Shown here in pieces: positions 29,646-36,946 of a DNA stretch of 38,997 nucleotides. Location: contig NZ_CAMZFB010000026.1 in NCBI RefSeq assembly GCF_947305955.1, positions 1 to 38,997 of the forward strand. Direction: 5' to 3'. A program made the position numbers and the translations under genes. Source of the stretch: an uncultured Brevundimonas sp. GTDB taxonomy: Bacteria; Pseudomonadota; Alphaproteobacteria; Caulobacterales; Caulobacteraceae. Numbering within the stretch: the first letter of the stretch is position 1; each line of letters opens with the position of its first letter. Under the pieces are notes generated by a model. That model was not told where the DNA came from. It was given only the letters and a program-made list of their open reading frames with translations, and did no database searches.

Positions 29646-30983
29646 TTAGAACTTGACGGTGGTGCCGATCGAGAAGGCCACAGCCGAGCCTTCCAGTTCA
29701 CCACGCAGGTTCGAGATGACAGCGCCCTGCAGCAGGGTGCGGTCGTCATGCATGACGCCCTTGTCCATGTCGATGTAGGTGATGCCGGCATCGAAGCCCA
29801 CGCCTTCGGTGATCTCGGTCGACAGGCCGATCGAGTACAGCATGCGGTCCGAATCCGGGATACGGGCGGTACGCAGGGCGTCGGTGGTCGGGGTCGGATC
29901 GTAGCCGATGCCGCCGCGCAGGGTGGTCTTGTCGCTCAGAGCATAGTCGAAGCCGATAGCACCGGTGGTGACGTCTTCGTAGTTTTGGTGGATCACGTCG
30001 CCGCCGCCGGTGAAGCTGACGCGGATGGCGTCGAATTCCGACCAGCCGATGCGGTTGATCTGGGCGTTCAGGGTCAGCTTGTCGGTCGCGGCATAGCGGA
30101 CCGAGGCCGAGGCGAACCACGGGGTGGTGATCGAGGCTTCACCGCTGGTGGCGAAGCTGCGCGGAGCCAGCGCACCGTTCATCTGCTGGACGATGTCGCC
30201 TTCCAGGGTGTGTTCGACAGCCGAACGGTACGACAGGCCCAGGTCCCACTTGCCCTGGTGGATCTGTGCGCCGACGTTCCAGCCGAAGTCGATGCCATCA
30301 CCTTCCAGCGACGAGTTGCCGTCCGAAGCCAGCAGCGGCGGGTTCGTCATGGTCAGCGACGGAATGTTCGAGGTCAGCTTGGCCTTGACGTACTGGGCGC
30401 TGACACCTGCACCGATGTCCAGCCAGTCGTTGACCTGATAGGCCAGGACCACGCCGATGTCTGCCGAGCGCAGGTCCGAGGTGTTGGCGTCATAGCGGGC
30501 GAAGGTGCCCATGTTGCTCTTGGACAGGTCGTTGGCTTCGTACTTGGTGGTGAAGTTGTACGGTGCCGAGACAGCCAGACCGAGCGACAGACGCTCGGTG
30601 ATCGGGGTGGCGATGGCGAAGTTCGGGACGATGCCGCTTTCGACCGGGTCCTTCACGACCGAGCTGCCGCCGACCGGCAGACGTGCCGCAACCTGGCCGG
30701 TCTGCGGGTTGATCAGCGTCAGGGTGGAGCCGGTGTCGCGGGCTTCGGAATCCAGCTTGATGGCGTGCAGCGAGAAGGTCGCTTCGCGGCCCGAGCGCGC
30801 GATAGCGGCCGGGTTCCACCACAGCGAGTTCACGCCGGTGTCGGCGGTTTCGCCCGAATAGGCGCGACCAGCGCCGCGCGCCGATTGTTCTTGAAGGTAG
30901 AAGGAGCCTGCGAAGGCCGGAGCGGCCACAGAAGCCATGAGGACGGCGAGACCGCCGATGCGGGCCACGTTCCTGGAAGTCAT
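29646..30983 (-). CDS. FadL/TodX (OmpP1) family outer-membrane channel
   Basis: A beta-barrel protein for uptake of hydrophobic molecules such as long-chain fatty acids or aromatic hydrocarbons. It has 445 residues from ATG 30983. The signal peptide (about 1-26) ends AAPAFA, leaving a mature N-terminus GSFYLQEQSARGAGRAYSGE. The family marker SLWWNPAAIARSG follows, then alternating beta strands throughout and a C-terminal phenylalanine (TTVKF), typical for BAM-dependent insertion. AGGTG six bases before ATG 30983 selects this start over GTG 30992. It is a lone gene with its own terminator. The native substrate is not predictable; it may be fatty acids, since no aromatic degradation genes lie nearby. 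Confidence 0.92.
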   Translation of the reverse strand: MTSRNVARIGGLAVLMASVAAPAFAGSFYLQEQSARGAGRAYSGETADTGVNSLWWNPAAIARSGREATFSLHAIKLDSEARDTGSTLTLINPQTGQVAARLPVGGSSVVKDPVESGIVPNFAIATPITERLSLGLAVSAPYNFTTKYEANDLSKSNMGTFARYDANTSDLRSADIGVVLAYQVNDWLDIGAGVSAQYVKAKLTSNIPSLTMTNPPLLASDGNSSLEGDGIDFGWNVGAQIHQGKWDLGLSYRSAVEHTLEGDIVQQMNGALAPRSFATSGEASITTPWFASASVRYAATDKLTLNAQINRIGWSEFDAIRVSFTGGGDVIHQNYEDVTTGAIGFDYALSDKTTLRGGIGYDPTPTTDALRTARIPDSDRMLYSIGLSTEITEGVGFDAGITYIDMDKGVMHDDRTLLQGAVISNLRGELEGSAVAFSIGTTVKF

Positions 30984-30989
30984 CGATTT

Positions 30990-30994
30990 CACCT
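30990..30994 (-). promoter_or_regulatory. Ribosome binding site deciding the FadL-family start
   Basis: CACCT on the plus strand, AGGTG on the minus strand, six bases before ATG 30983. It overlaps the alternative GTG at 30992, which therefore cannot use it. Confidence 0.7.
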
Positions 30995-31282
30995 ATAGTT
31001 ACTGGATCCATCATTACCGATGCGATGGACCCTTGTTCGGGGAGAGAACGCAGGCTTATCAGCCCGCTCCAGCTTGTCATCGACGAAAGCCTAAGAACCG
31101 CGTCCAAAGATCACCTTCATCCGAAAACAGTGGCGCAGAAGTCGCACTTTTGCAGCTGGACTTAACGTTAGGTAAGCATTTGTTTTTAAACAATAACACC
31201 GTTAGTTGAATATTTTGCCCTGTTCGAATCTGGGATGAGGCCTGCCCGAAACCGCCTCGCGCCCACCTATCGGGCACTGCGC
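30995..31282. other. Divergent intergenic region, FadL-family gene / map
   Basis: No gene is seen. The section 31160-31225 is unusually AT-rich and holds an inverted repeat TTGTTT-TT-AAACAA (31180-31193) and TTAACGTTAGGTAAG (31162-31176), a poor match to a CtrA site. It should contain the minus-strand promoter of the FadL-family gene, which I could not place; the leader of that gene may be about 150-200 bases long. Confidence 0.4.
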
Positions 31283-31311
31283 CTGACGCGATTGCGCGAA
31301 TGTGCTATAGT
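31283..31311 (+). promoter_or_regulatory. Housekeeping promoter of map
   Basis: CTGACGC (31283-31289), 14 bases, then GCTATAGT (31304-31311). This fits the Caulobacter housekeeping consensus TTGACGS, 10-14 bases, GCTANAWC at six of seven and six of eight positions. It also reads as a general promoter with TATAGT. Transcription would begin near 31318, about 100 bases before map. Confidence 0.6.
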
Positions 31312-31416
31312 TCCCATCTGAACGCTGCGCCGAGTGGCGAAGTGACTTTGATTGATTACCCGCCAGTCCCGACCGCTGTCATGGCAATCGGGTCGGGCTC
31401 CTACTGAAAGCCTGTC

Positions 31417-32238
31417 ATGTACGAAACGCCCGAACTGGAAACCGACGTCCTTGTCCGCAGCCACGAAATCCGCATCCACACGGCGGAAGATTTCGAAGGC
31501 ATGCGCAAGGCGGGCCGTCTGGTCGCCGAGGCACTGGACATGATCACCGAGCACGTCAAACCCGGCGTTACCACCGGACAACTCGATGACCTGGTCCGCG
31601 AGTTCACGCTGGACAACGGCGGCATCCCCGCCTGCCTCGGTTACAAAGGCTATGAAAAGACGATCTGCACCTCGATCAACCACGTCGTCTGCCACGGCAT
31701 TCCGGGCGACAAGGTTCTGAAGGAAGGCGATATCGTCAACATCGACCACACCGTCATCGTTGACGGCTGGCACGGCGATTCCAGCCGCATGTATCCGGTC
31801 GGCGAAATCAACGCCCGCGCCAAGCGCCTGATCGATGTGACCTATGAATCGCTGGATCTGGGTCTGGCACAGGTCAAGCCGGGCAACACCTTCGGCGACA
31901 TCGGCTATGCCATCCAGAAATTCGTCGAGGCCCAGCGCATGAGCGTGGTGCGTGACTTCTGCGGTCACGGCATCGGCCGCGTCTTCCACGACGCCCCGAA
32001 CGTCCTGCACTATGGCCGCCGTGGCGAAGGTGCCGTGCTGAAGCCGGGCATGTTCTTCACCATCGAGCCGATGGTGAACCTGGGCAAGCCGGGTGTGAAG
32101 GTGCTGTCGGACGGCTGGACCGCCGTGACCCGCGACAAGTCGCTGTCGTCGCAGTGCGAGCACTCAATCGGTGTCACCGAAGACGGTCTGGAAATCTTCA
32201 CCCTGTCGCCCAAGGGCATCTTCCGCCCGACCCTGTAA
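31417..32238 (+). CDS. map: Methionine aminopeptidase, type I
   Basis: Removes the initiator methionine from new proteins; cytosolic and normally essential. It has 273 residues. The five metal ligands are all in place: D110 (VNIDHTV), D121 (HGDSS), H184 (CGHGIGR), E217 (TIEPMV) and E248 (QCEHSI), plus the substrate histidine H93 (VCHGIPG). The first 20 residues extend a little before the catalytic fold, as is common in alphaproteobacteria. It starts at ATG 31417 downstream of a good housekeeping promoter and ends at its own terminator. Confidence 0.97.
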   Translation: MYETPELETDVLVRSHEIRIHTAEDFEGMRKAGRLVAEALDMITEHVKPGVTTGQLDDLVREFTLDNGGIPACLGYKGYEKTICTSINHVVCHGIPGDKVLKEGDIVNIDHTVIVDGWHGDSSRMYPVGEINARAKRLIDVTYESLDLGLAQVKPGNTFGDIGYAIQKFVEAQRMSVVRDFCGHGIGRVFHDAPNVLHYGRRGEGAVLKPGMFFTIEPMVNLGKPGVKVLSDGWTAVTRDKSLSSQCEHSIGVTEDGLEIFTLSPKGIFRPTL

Positions 32239-32262
32239 GTCGGCGGAAACTGGAATACGGAC

Positions 32263-32295
32263 AAGGCCGGCCCTGCGAACGGGGTCGGCCTTTTT
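32263..32295 (+). terminator. Terminator of map
   Basis: Eleven pairs: AAGGCCGGCCC (32263-32273) with GGGTCGGCCTT (32282-32292), one G-T wobble, loop of eight bases, then T-run to 32295. Confidence 0.9.
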
Positions 32296-32357
32296 CATGC
32301 CCTGGGCCCTATACAGACCCACGTTATTGGATAGTGTCCCAACAACGGGGGACATTG

Positions 32358-33092
32358 ATGCTGGATACGACCGAGCCTTCTACGCCCAAACCCAAGGCCC
32401 ACCATCTGGGCCACCGTGACCGGCTGAGGGCCCGCGCCCGCGAGGGCGGCCTGCCCACATTGCCCGACTATGAACTGCTGGAACTTTTCCTGTTTCGCAG
32501 CCAGCCGCAGGGCGATGTGAAACCCTTGGCCAAGGCACTGCTGGACCGTTTCGGGTCCCTGTCCGGCGTGCTGGCCGCCTCGGTCGAGGATATGCGCACC
32601 GTAAAAGCGGCCGACATCAAGGGCCGCACCAAGGCCATCGGTCAGGAGACGGCGCTGGACCTGTGCGCCCTTCAGGAAATCGCCCGCCGCGTTTCGCTGG
32701 AAGAGGTCGCCAAGCGTCCGGTCATTTCCTCATGGACGGCCCTTTTGAACTATGTCCGGCTGGCCCTGCAGCACGAACCGCGCGAGCAGTTCCGCGTTCT
32801 TTATCTGGATCACAAAAACCAGCTGATCCGTGATGAAATCCAGAACCGTGGCACCGTTGACCATGCACCCGTCTATCCGCGCGAGATCGTTCGCCGCGCG
32901 CTGGAACTCAGCGCCAAGGCCATGATCATCATCCACAACCACCCCTCTGGCGACCCCACCCCCAGCCGCGCCGATGTCGATATGACCCGTCAGGTCATCG
33001 AGGCGGCCAAGGCGCTGGATATTCAGGTTCACGACCACCTGATCGCCGGACGCCACGGCGTCACCAGTTTCAAACAGTTAGGCCTGATGTGA
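32358..33092 (+). CDS. radC: RadC family JAMM/MPN domain protein
   Basis: A 244-residue protein with an N-terminal helix-hairpin-helix-like part (HHLGHRDRLRARAREGGLPTLPDYELLELFLF and FGSLSGVLAASVEDM) and a C-terminal JAMM metalloprotease-like domain. The zinc motif is complete: H193 and H195 in HNHPSGDPTPSRAD, and D206. The old name reflects a supposed role in DNA repair that was later withdrawn; the true function remains unclear. The start is ATG 32358 with GGGGGA a short way upstream; the frame is open to 32154 inside map, but that part is a shadow. Its stop overlaps the start of the next gene. Confidence 0.93.
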   Translation: MLDTTEPSTPKPKAHHLGHRDRLRARAREGGLPTLPDYELLELFLFRSQPQGDVKPLAKALLDRFGSLSGVLAASVEDMRTVKAADIKGRTKAIGQETALDLCALQEIARRVSLEEVAKRPVISSWTALLNYVRLALQHEPREQFRVLYLDHKNQLIRDEIQNRGTVDHAPVYPREIVRRALELSAKAMIIIHNHPSGDPTPSRADVDMTRQVIEAAKALDIQVHDHLIAGRHGVTSFKQLGLM

Positions 33093-33607
33093 AGTCCCTT
33101 CGAACCGATCGCCTCGTGCTTCAACCCGTAAGCGCTGATGACTTTCCCGATCTGTGCGCCCTATGGGCCGATCCCGAAGTCACGCGTTTCATCTCGGGTC
33201 AGCCGATGAGTTCCGAAGACGTCTGGCTGCGCCTGCTGCGCGACATCGGACACTGGCACAGCCTGGGTTATGGCAACTGGTCCATCCGTACCCATGACGG
33301 GACACTGGCCGGTGTGGTTGGCCTGTTCGACTACAAGCGCCTTTTGGAGCCGCCCTTTGATGCCCCTGAAATCGGCTGGGCCGTCGCGCCCGCCTTTCAC
33401 GGCAAGGGCATTGCCAGCGAGGCCGTGGGCGCTGCCCTACAGAGCGCCGATAGGGATTATGGGTTTGCCCGAACCGTCTGCATGATCAGCGACGGCAATC
33501 TGCCCTCGATCAAACTGGCGAGCCGCATGGGTTTCAACCGTTATGGCGAAGGGCTTTACAAAGGCCAGAACGTCACCCTTTATGAGCGCCTCCTTCCCCC
33601 GCAATAA
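33089..33607 (+). CDS. GNAT acetyltransferase, RimJ/RimL type
   Basis: A 172-residue acetyl-CoA-dependent N-acetyltransferase. It begins LRTDRLVLQPVSADDFPDLCALWADPEVTRFI, the typical start of the RimJ/RimL group. The acetyl-CoA motif A is GWAVAPAFHGKGIASEAVGAAL, followed by NLPSIKLASRMGF. It starts at GTG 33089, overlapping the radC stop (ATGTGA), so it is probably translated with radC. The substrate could be a ribosomal protein N-terminus, an amino acid or a small molecule; the sequence does not say. Confidence 0.88.
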   Translation: MKSLRTDRLVLQPVSADDFPDLCALWADPEVTRFISGQPMSSEDVWLRLLRDIGHWHSLGYGNWSIRTHDGTLAGVVGLFDYKRLLEPPFDAPEIGWAVAPAFHGKGIASEAVGAALQSADRDYGFARTVCMISDGNLPSIKLASRMGFNRYGEGLYKGQNVTLYERLLPPQ

Positions 33608-33682
33608 CCATCAAGGCTGACAAGCCCGCCTTGGCGCACTATTTGCACAGGCTCAGTTAAGCTTACGGGATCGAGTATCATC

Positions 33683-33925
33683 ATGCCCATGTCCGCCGAC
33701 GACCTCCGCGCCCATCTGATCGAGGCCTTTCCCGATGCCGTGATCGAGCTTCAGGACACGGCGGGCGATGAAGACCACTGGCAAGCCCGTGTCGTGTCCT
33801 CGGCATTCGAGGGCATGAGCCGCGTCAACCGCTACCGCGCCTGCAACAGCGCCCTCAAGGGCAAGCTGGGGACTGTGGTCCACTCCGTCAGCTTCGATGC
33901 CAAGACGCCTGCAGAGGTGGGTTAA
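33683..33925 (+). CDS. BolA/IbaG family protein
   Basis: A small 80-residue protein with the BolA fold: LRAHLIEAFPDAVIELQD, then AFEGMSRVNRYRACNSALKGKLG and VHSVSFDAKTPAE. FEGMSRVNR resembles IbaG/YrbA more than classical BolA. Family members usually partner with a monothiol glutaredoxin to handle iron-sulfur clusters. In many alphaproteobacteria the grx4-type gene follows directly; here it does not, and an unusual aldo/keto-reductase-like gene abuts instead. Start ATG 33683, or ATG 33689 two codons later; neither has a strong ribosome binding site. Confidence 0.85.
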   Translation: MPMSADDLRAHLIEAFPDAVIELQDTAGDEDHWQARVVSSAFEGMSRVNRYRACNSALKGKLGTVVHSVSFDAKTPAEVG

Positions 33926-34819
33926 ATGCGTTACCGACCGCTTGGCGATGCCACGGGCTCCGTTTCGGCGGTAACCCTGCAACTGGATGCGGCGGTCGCC
34001 GCCTCCGGCCAGCAGAATATCCGCCAGCTTCTGGATGCCGCCCTCGACGAGGGGATCAACAGCTTCCACATCGACAGCCTCGACCCGACCCTGATCCGCA
34101 CCACCGGCGCGGCACTGAGCCAGCTGGATCGCGAACTGCTGCATGTGGCGCTGACGGTCGGCCCGCTTCCCAATGGTCGCCGCGACTTTTCGGTCGAGGG
34201 CCTGAAGGCTGTCCTCGACGCCGTGCTCAAGGCCACCGGCCTGCAGTACATCAACACCGTCGTGCTGGATGATCCGTCCGAGAGCGAGCTTCCCAGCCTG
34301 TCCTTGAAATATCTGGAAGAGGAACCGCGTATCCGCCGCCTCGGCATTCGCGGGACCACGCCGGTCATGGACATCTATATCCGCAGCGGCCGGTTCGAGG
34401 CGGTGTTCACGCCCTGCCACGTCCAGCTGAACAGCCACCAGCGGTCATGGCTGCGGACGGCGCGCGAAATGCACCTGATCGTCTTCGGGACCGAATATTA
34501 CCCGCAGCAGCTGCTGTCGCCCGAGCCGGGCGTTACCGCGCCGCCTCCTGCCAAGGGGCTGTTTGGCCTGCCGCGCAAGCGCCAGACCGCCGAGGTGCCG
34601 AGCAATCCTTTCCTCTTCCTGCACACGACGCCGGGTTGGGAAGCGGAAGACCTGTGTCTGGCCAATGCCCTGCTGGACCCGTCCCTGTCAGGGGTGGTGA
34701 TCCGCGCCACCAATGTCGAGCGACTTCAACGTCTGGCCCGCACCTGCGAGCGGGACATGCCCGTCAGCCTTCCAGCCCAGCTGGAAATGGCCCGCGTGGC
34801 AGCCATCCGCGCCGCCTAA
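33926..34819 (+). CDS. Degenerate aldo/keto-reductase-like protein, probably not an enzyme
   Basis: A 297-residue protein whose N-terminal 120 residues follow the aldo/keto reductase pattern: MRYRPLGDATGSVS, LLDAALDEGINSFHIDS, and FSVEGLKAVLDAVLKATGLQYINTVVLDDP. The catalytic tetrad (Asp, Tyr, Lys, His) is largely gone. The Asp remains at D50, but the usual DTAxxYG reads DSLDPTL, the lysine of TKVG is replaced by T77, and the histidine of LHxPD by D115. The second half is weakly similar at best and includes a proline-rich stretch near residues 203-222. It starts directly after the bolA-like stop (TAAATG), with GAGGTGGG upstream inside that gene, so the two are co-translated. A structural or regulatory role is inference. 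Confidence 0.72.
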   Translation: MRYRPLGDATGSVSAVTLQLDAAVAASGQQNIRQLLDAALDEGINSFHIDSLDPTLIRTTGAALSQLDRELLHVALTVGPLPNGRRDFSVEGLKAVLDAVLKATGLQYINTVVLDDPSESELPSLSLKYLEEEPRIRRLGIRGTTPVMDIYIRSGRFEAVFTPCHVQLNSHQRSWLRTAREMHLIVFGTEYYPQQLLSPEPGVTAPPPAKGLFGLPRKRQTAEVPSNPFLFLHTTPGWEAEDLCLANALLDPSLSGVVIRATNVERLQRLARTCERDMPVSLPAQLEMARVAAIRAA

Positions 34820-34837
34820 GGTTCAACCACCCAGAGC

Positions 34838-35680
34838 TCAGCCTCCGAGGGCGACAAAGACGCCGTTGGCAAACTGTGGCTTGCCATAGCGCAGGACCTG
34901 TCCATCCGCGCCAATCACCCGACCGCCCGCGGCCTGAAGGACCGCGTGACCGGCAGCGATGTCCCATTCGGAGGTCGGGCCGGTGCGCGGATAGGCATCG
35001 AAACGTCCCTCGGCGATCAGGCAGAGCTTGAGCGAGGAATCCAGCGCTTCCCAACGGGTGCAGCCATGCTGGCGGATCAGACGCTCGGCCTCGGCGTCGG
35101 TCAGGCTGTGGCTGACAAGGGCGATCGGCTCTTCGGGACGGGGGCGGACATGGATCGGCTGCCAGCCTTCATTGCCCTGACGGCGGAAGGCACCGCCCGA
35201 TGACGGGCCGCTGCGCCAACAGGTGTGGGTAGCCGGTGCCACGACAGCCCCCGCCACCACCAGCCCGTTATGGGCCAGGGCGATATTGACGGTGAAAGCC
35301 TCGCGTCCGGCCACAAAGCCGCGCGTGCCATCCAGTGGATCGATCAGCCAGAACCACTCCGCCGCCGCAACCGGCAAGCCTTTGTCACAGGCCTGTTCCT
35401 CGGCAATGGTCTGGACGCCCGGCCATTCGGCTTCCAGTCGGCTCAGGATCAGGGCCTCGGCCTGACGGTCCGCCTCGGTGACGGGGCTGAGATCGGCCTT
35501 GGACTGCGCCGTTACGCCCGCGCGCCAGAAGCCACGGATCAGGTCGGCAGCCTCCTCGGAAATTTCCGCGATAATCTCGGCAAGACGACCCGAGTTGAGG
35601 TCCGCCTCCAGCCGCTGATGCACCTGCGGGTTCAGGTCGGGATGCGAGGATGATCGGGCGGTTTCGGGTGCAGTCGTCAT
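34838..35680 (-). CDS. cysQ: CysQ-like 3'(2'),5'-bisphosphate nucleotidase, inositol monophosphatase family
   Basis: A magnesium-dependent phosphatase that most likely degrades 3'-phosphoadenosine 5'-phosphate, a by-product of sulfate assimilation. It has 280 residues from ATG 35680. Motifs: the metal-site acidic pair IAEEQ, the signature WLIDPLDGTRGFVAGREAFTV, and the C-terminal TSEWDIAAGHAVLQAAGG. FDAYPRTGPTSEWD points to CysQ rather than SuhB or HisN, but those remain alternatives. AGGA lies four bases before ATG 35680; the frame is open to a TTG at 35701, which I do not favour. It is convergent with the aldo/keto-reductase-like gene (18-base gap, no terminator seen) and divergent from chpT. 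Confidence 0.87.
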   Translation of the reverse strand: MTTAPETARSSSHPDLNPQVHQRLEADLNSGRLAEIIAEISEEAADLIRGFWRAGVTAQSKADLSPVTEADRQAEALILSRLEAEWPGVQTIAEEQACDKGLPVAAAEWFWLIDPLDGTRGFVAGREAFTVNIALAHNGLVVAGAVVAPATHTCWRSGPSSGGAFRRQGNEGWQPIHVRPRPEEPIALVSHSLTDAEAERLIRQHGCTRWEALDSSLKLCLIAEGRFDAYPRTGPTSEWDIAAGHAVLQAAGGRVIGADGQVLRYGKPQFANGVFVALGG

Positions 35681-35742
35681 GGTTTCCTGCAGATAGCCCA
35701 AACGGAAGGTTTAACGAACCCGCAAATCAGGTCAGTGATTGG

Positions 35743-35757
35743 TTAACCTTCATTAAC
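35743..35757. promoter_or_regulatory. CtrA-like box upstream of chpT
   Basis: TTAA-N6-TTAAC, lying 37 bases before the chpT start. The canonical Caulobacter CtrA site is TTAA-N7-TTAA, so both half-sites are perfect but the spacer is one base short. ChpT is itself part of the relay that phosphorylates CtrA, so a feedback site would make sense; this is inference. Confidence 0.45.
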
Positions 35758-35793
35758 TACGTTTTGATCCACAAAACATGGATCGGTACCGAG

Positions 35794-36495
35794 ATGTCAC
35801 TACTGACCGATAGCGCACGTCCGAACTCCAGCAATGGTGCAGCCACCAAATCCCTGCCGGACGGGGTCGATCTGGCCGCTCTGGTCTCGGCCAAGCTGTG
35901 CCACGACTTCATCAGTCCGGCCGGTGCGGTGATGTCCGGTCTCGATCTGCTGGACGATCCGACGGCGCAGGACATGCGCGACGATGCGCTTGGCCTGATC
36001 CGCCAGAGCGCGCGCAAGATGGTCTCGCTGGTGAATTTCGCCCGCGTCGCCTTCGGAGCCTCTTCCAGCGCCGAAAGTTTTTCGACCGCCAACCTCCATT
36101 CCCTCCTGTCGGGGGTGACCGAAGGCGGTCGCGCGCAGCTGGACTGGCGCGTGCCCGAGGGCCAGCTGCCCAAGCCCCATGCCCGCGCCCTGCTCAATCT
36201 CGGCTACCTCACGGTCGGGGCCCTGCCGATGGGCGGAACGGCTGTGATCTCGGTGCAGGAAAGCGACATCGGCACCACCATTGTGGGTATGGCCGAAGGA
36301 AATCGTGCACGGCTCAAGAGCGAGGCGGTGGCAGGCCTGCGCGGCCAGCCGCTGGAAGAAGGCCTGCACGGTCAATGGATTCAGCCCTACTGGCTGTGGC
36401 TCAGCGTGAATGAAGCGGGTGGCCGACTCGACACATCTGTCGAAGAAGGACGCGTATCGCTGTTAGCGCGACTACCAAAAGCGCCAAGGATTTGA
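35794..36495 (+). CDS. chpT: Histidine phosphotransferase ChpT
   Basis: Relay protein that takes phosphate from the hybrid kinase CckA and gives it to CtrA and CpdR, so controlling the alphaproteobacterial cell cycle. It has 233 residues: an N-terminal dimerisation helix pair with the phosphorylated histidine H37 in LCHDFISPAGAVMSGLDLLDDPTAQDMRDDAL, and a C-terminal degenerate Bergerat-fold domain without ATP-binding boxes. ARLKSEAVAGLRGQPLEEGLHGQWIQ near the end is typical. The start is ATG 35794; the frame is open upstream to 35650 but lacks homology there. Divergent from cysQ, with a CtrA-like box between. A CheY-like and a cheR gene follow on the same strand. Confidence 0.95.
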   Translation: MSLLTDSARPNSSNGAATKSLPDGVDLAALVSAKLCHDFISPAGAVMSGLDLLDDPTAQDMRDDALGLIRQSARKMVSLVNFARVAFGASSSAESFSTANLHSLLSGVTEGGRAQLDWRVPEGQLPKPHARALLNLGYLTVGALPMGGTAVISVQESDIGTTIVGMAEGNRARLKSEAVAGLRGQPLEEGLHGQWIQPYWLWLSVNEAGGRLDTSVEEGRVSLLARLPKAPRI

Positions 36496-36544
36496 CATAA
36501 AGAGCGCCATTACATCCTAACGCGGCCTTGTTTTACGGGGCCTG

Positions 36545-36550
36545 ACGGAG
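36545..36550 (+). promoter_or_regulatory. Ribosome binding site of the CheY-like gene
   Basis: ACGGAG lies nine bases before CTG 36560. It supports CTG as the start of the receiver gene, because no ATG, GTG or TTG exists in that frame between the preceding stop (36518-36520) and the first conserved residues. Confidence 0.5.
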
Positions 36551-36559
36551 TGTTGCGCC

Positions 36560-36946
36560 CTGCCAAACCCCCTGTGCCTCATTGTTGATGACAGCCGTAT
36601 CATCCGCAAAGTGGCCCGTCGCATTGTCGAGGGGTTGGGCTTTGACGTGGTCGAGGCGGCGGATGGCGTGGAAGGTCTGGACCAATGCCTGCGGGCCGTG
36701 CCGGACCTGATCCTGCTGGACTGGCGGATGCCGACCATGGACGGCATGGATTTCCTGACCCGCCTGAAATCCATCGACGCCCTCCGCCCGCCCAAGGTGC
36801 TGTTCTGCAGTATGGAAAGTGATCCCGCGCGGATCGCCGAGGCGCTGTCGGCGGGGGCCGATGACTATGTGATGAAGCCGTTCGACGGCGACATCCTGCA
36901 ATCCAAGATCGACGAGATCGGCGCCATCAGGGCCAATGCCGCATGA
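36560..36946 (+). CDS. CheY-like single-domain response regulator with apparent CTG start
   Basis: A stand-alone receiver domain of 128 residues if it starts at CTG 36560. The acidic pair D10, D11 is in LIVDDS, the phosphorylated aspartate is D54 (ILLDWRMP), the switch serine is S84 and the conserved lysine K106 (VMKPFD). No output domain. The frame opens at 36521, and its only candidate starts before the core are CTG codons (36542, 36560, 36572); GTG 36611 would delete the essential acidic pair. Removing one C from the CCCCC run at 36568-36572 would link the core to GTG 36550 or TTG 36553, so an assembly error is possible. Its stop overlaps cheR (ATGA). In Caulobacter a CheY and CheR pair also follows chpT, as far as I recall. 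Confidence 0.88.
   Translation: MPNPLCLIVDDSRIIRKVARRIVEGLGFDVVEAADGVEGLDQCLRAVPDLILLDWRMPTMDGMDFLTRLKSIDALRPPKVLFCSMESDPARIAEALSAGADDYVMKPFDGDILQSKIDEIGAIRANAA

Noticed and set aside
31162..31176. TTAACGTTAGGTAAG as a CtrA site upstream of the FadL-family gene
   Set aside because: Only the first half-site is intact; the second half matches at two of four positions, so it does not reach the standard used for the box at chpT.
32154..32357. Extension of radC upstream to 32154, giving 312 residues
   Set aside because: The extra part overlaps the end of map and its terminator, and is not related to RadC. ATG 32358 has a ribosome binding site and begins just before the conserved region.
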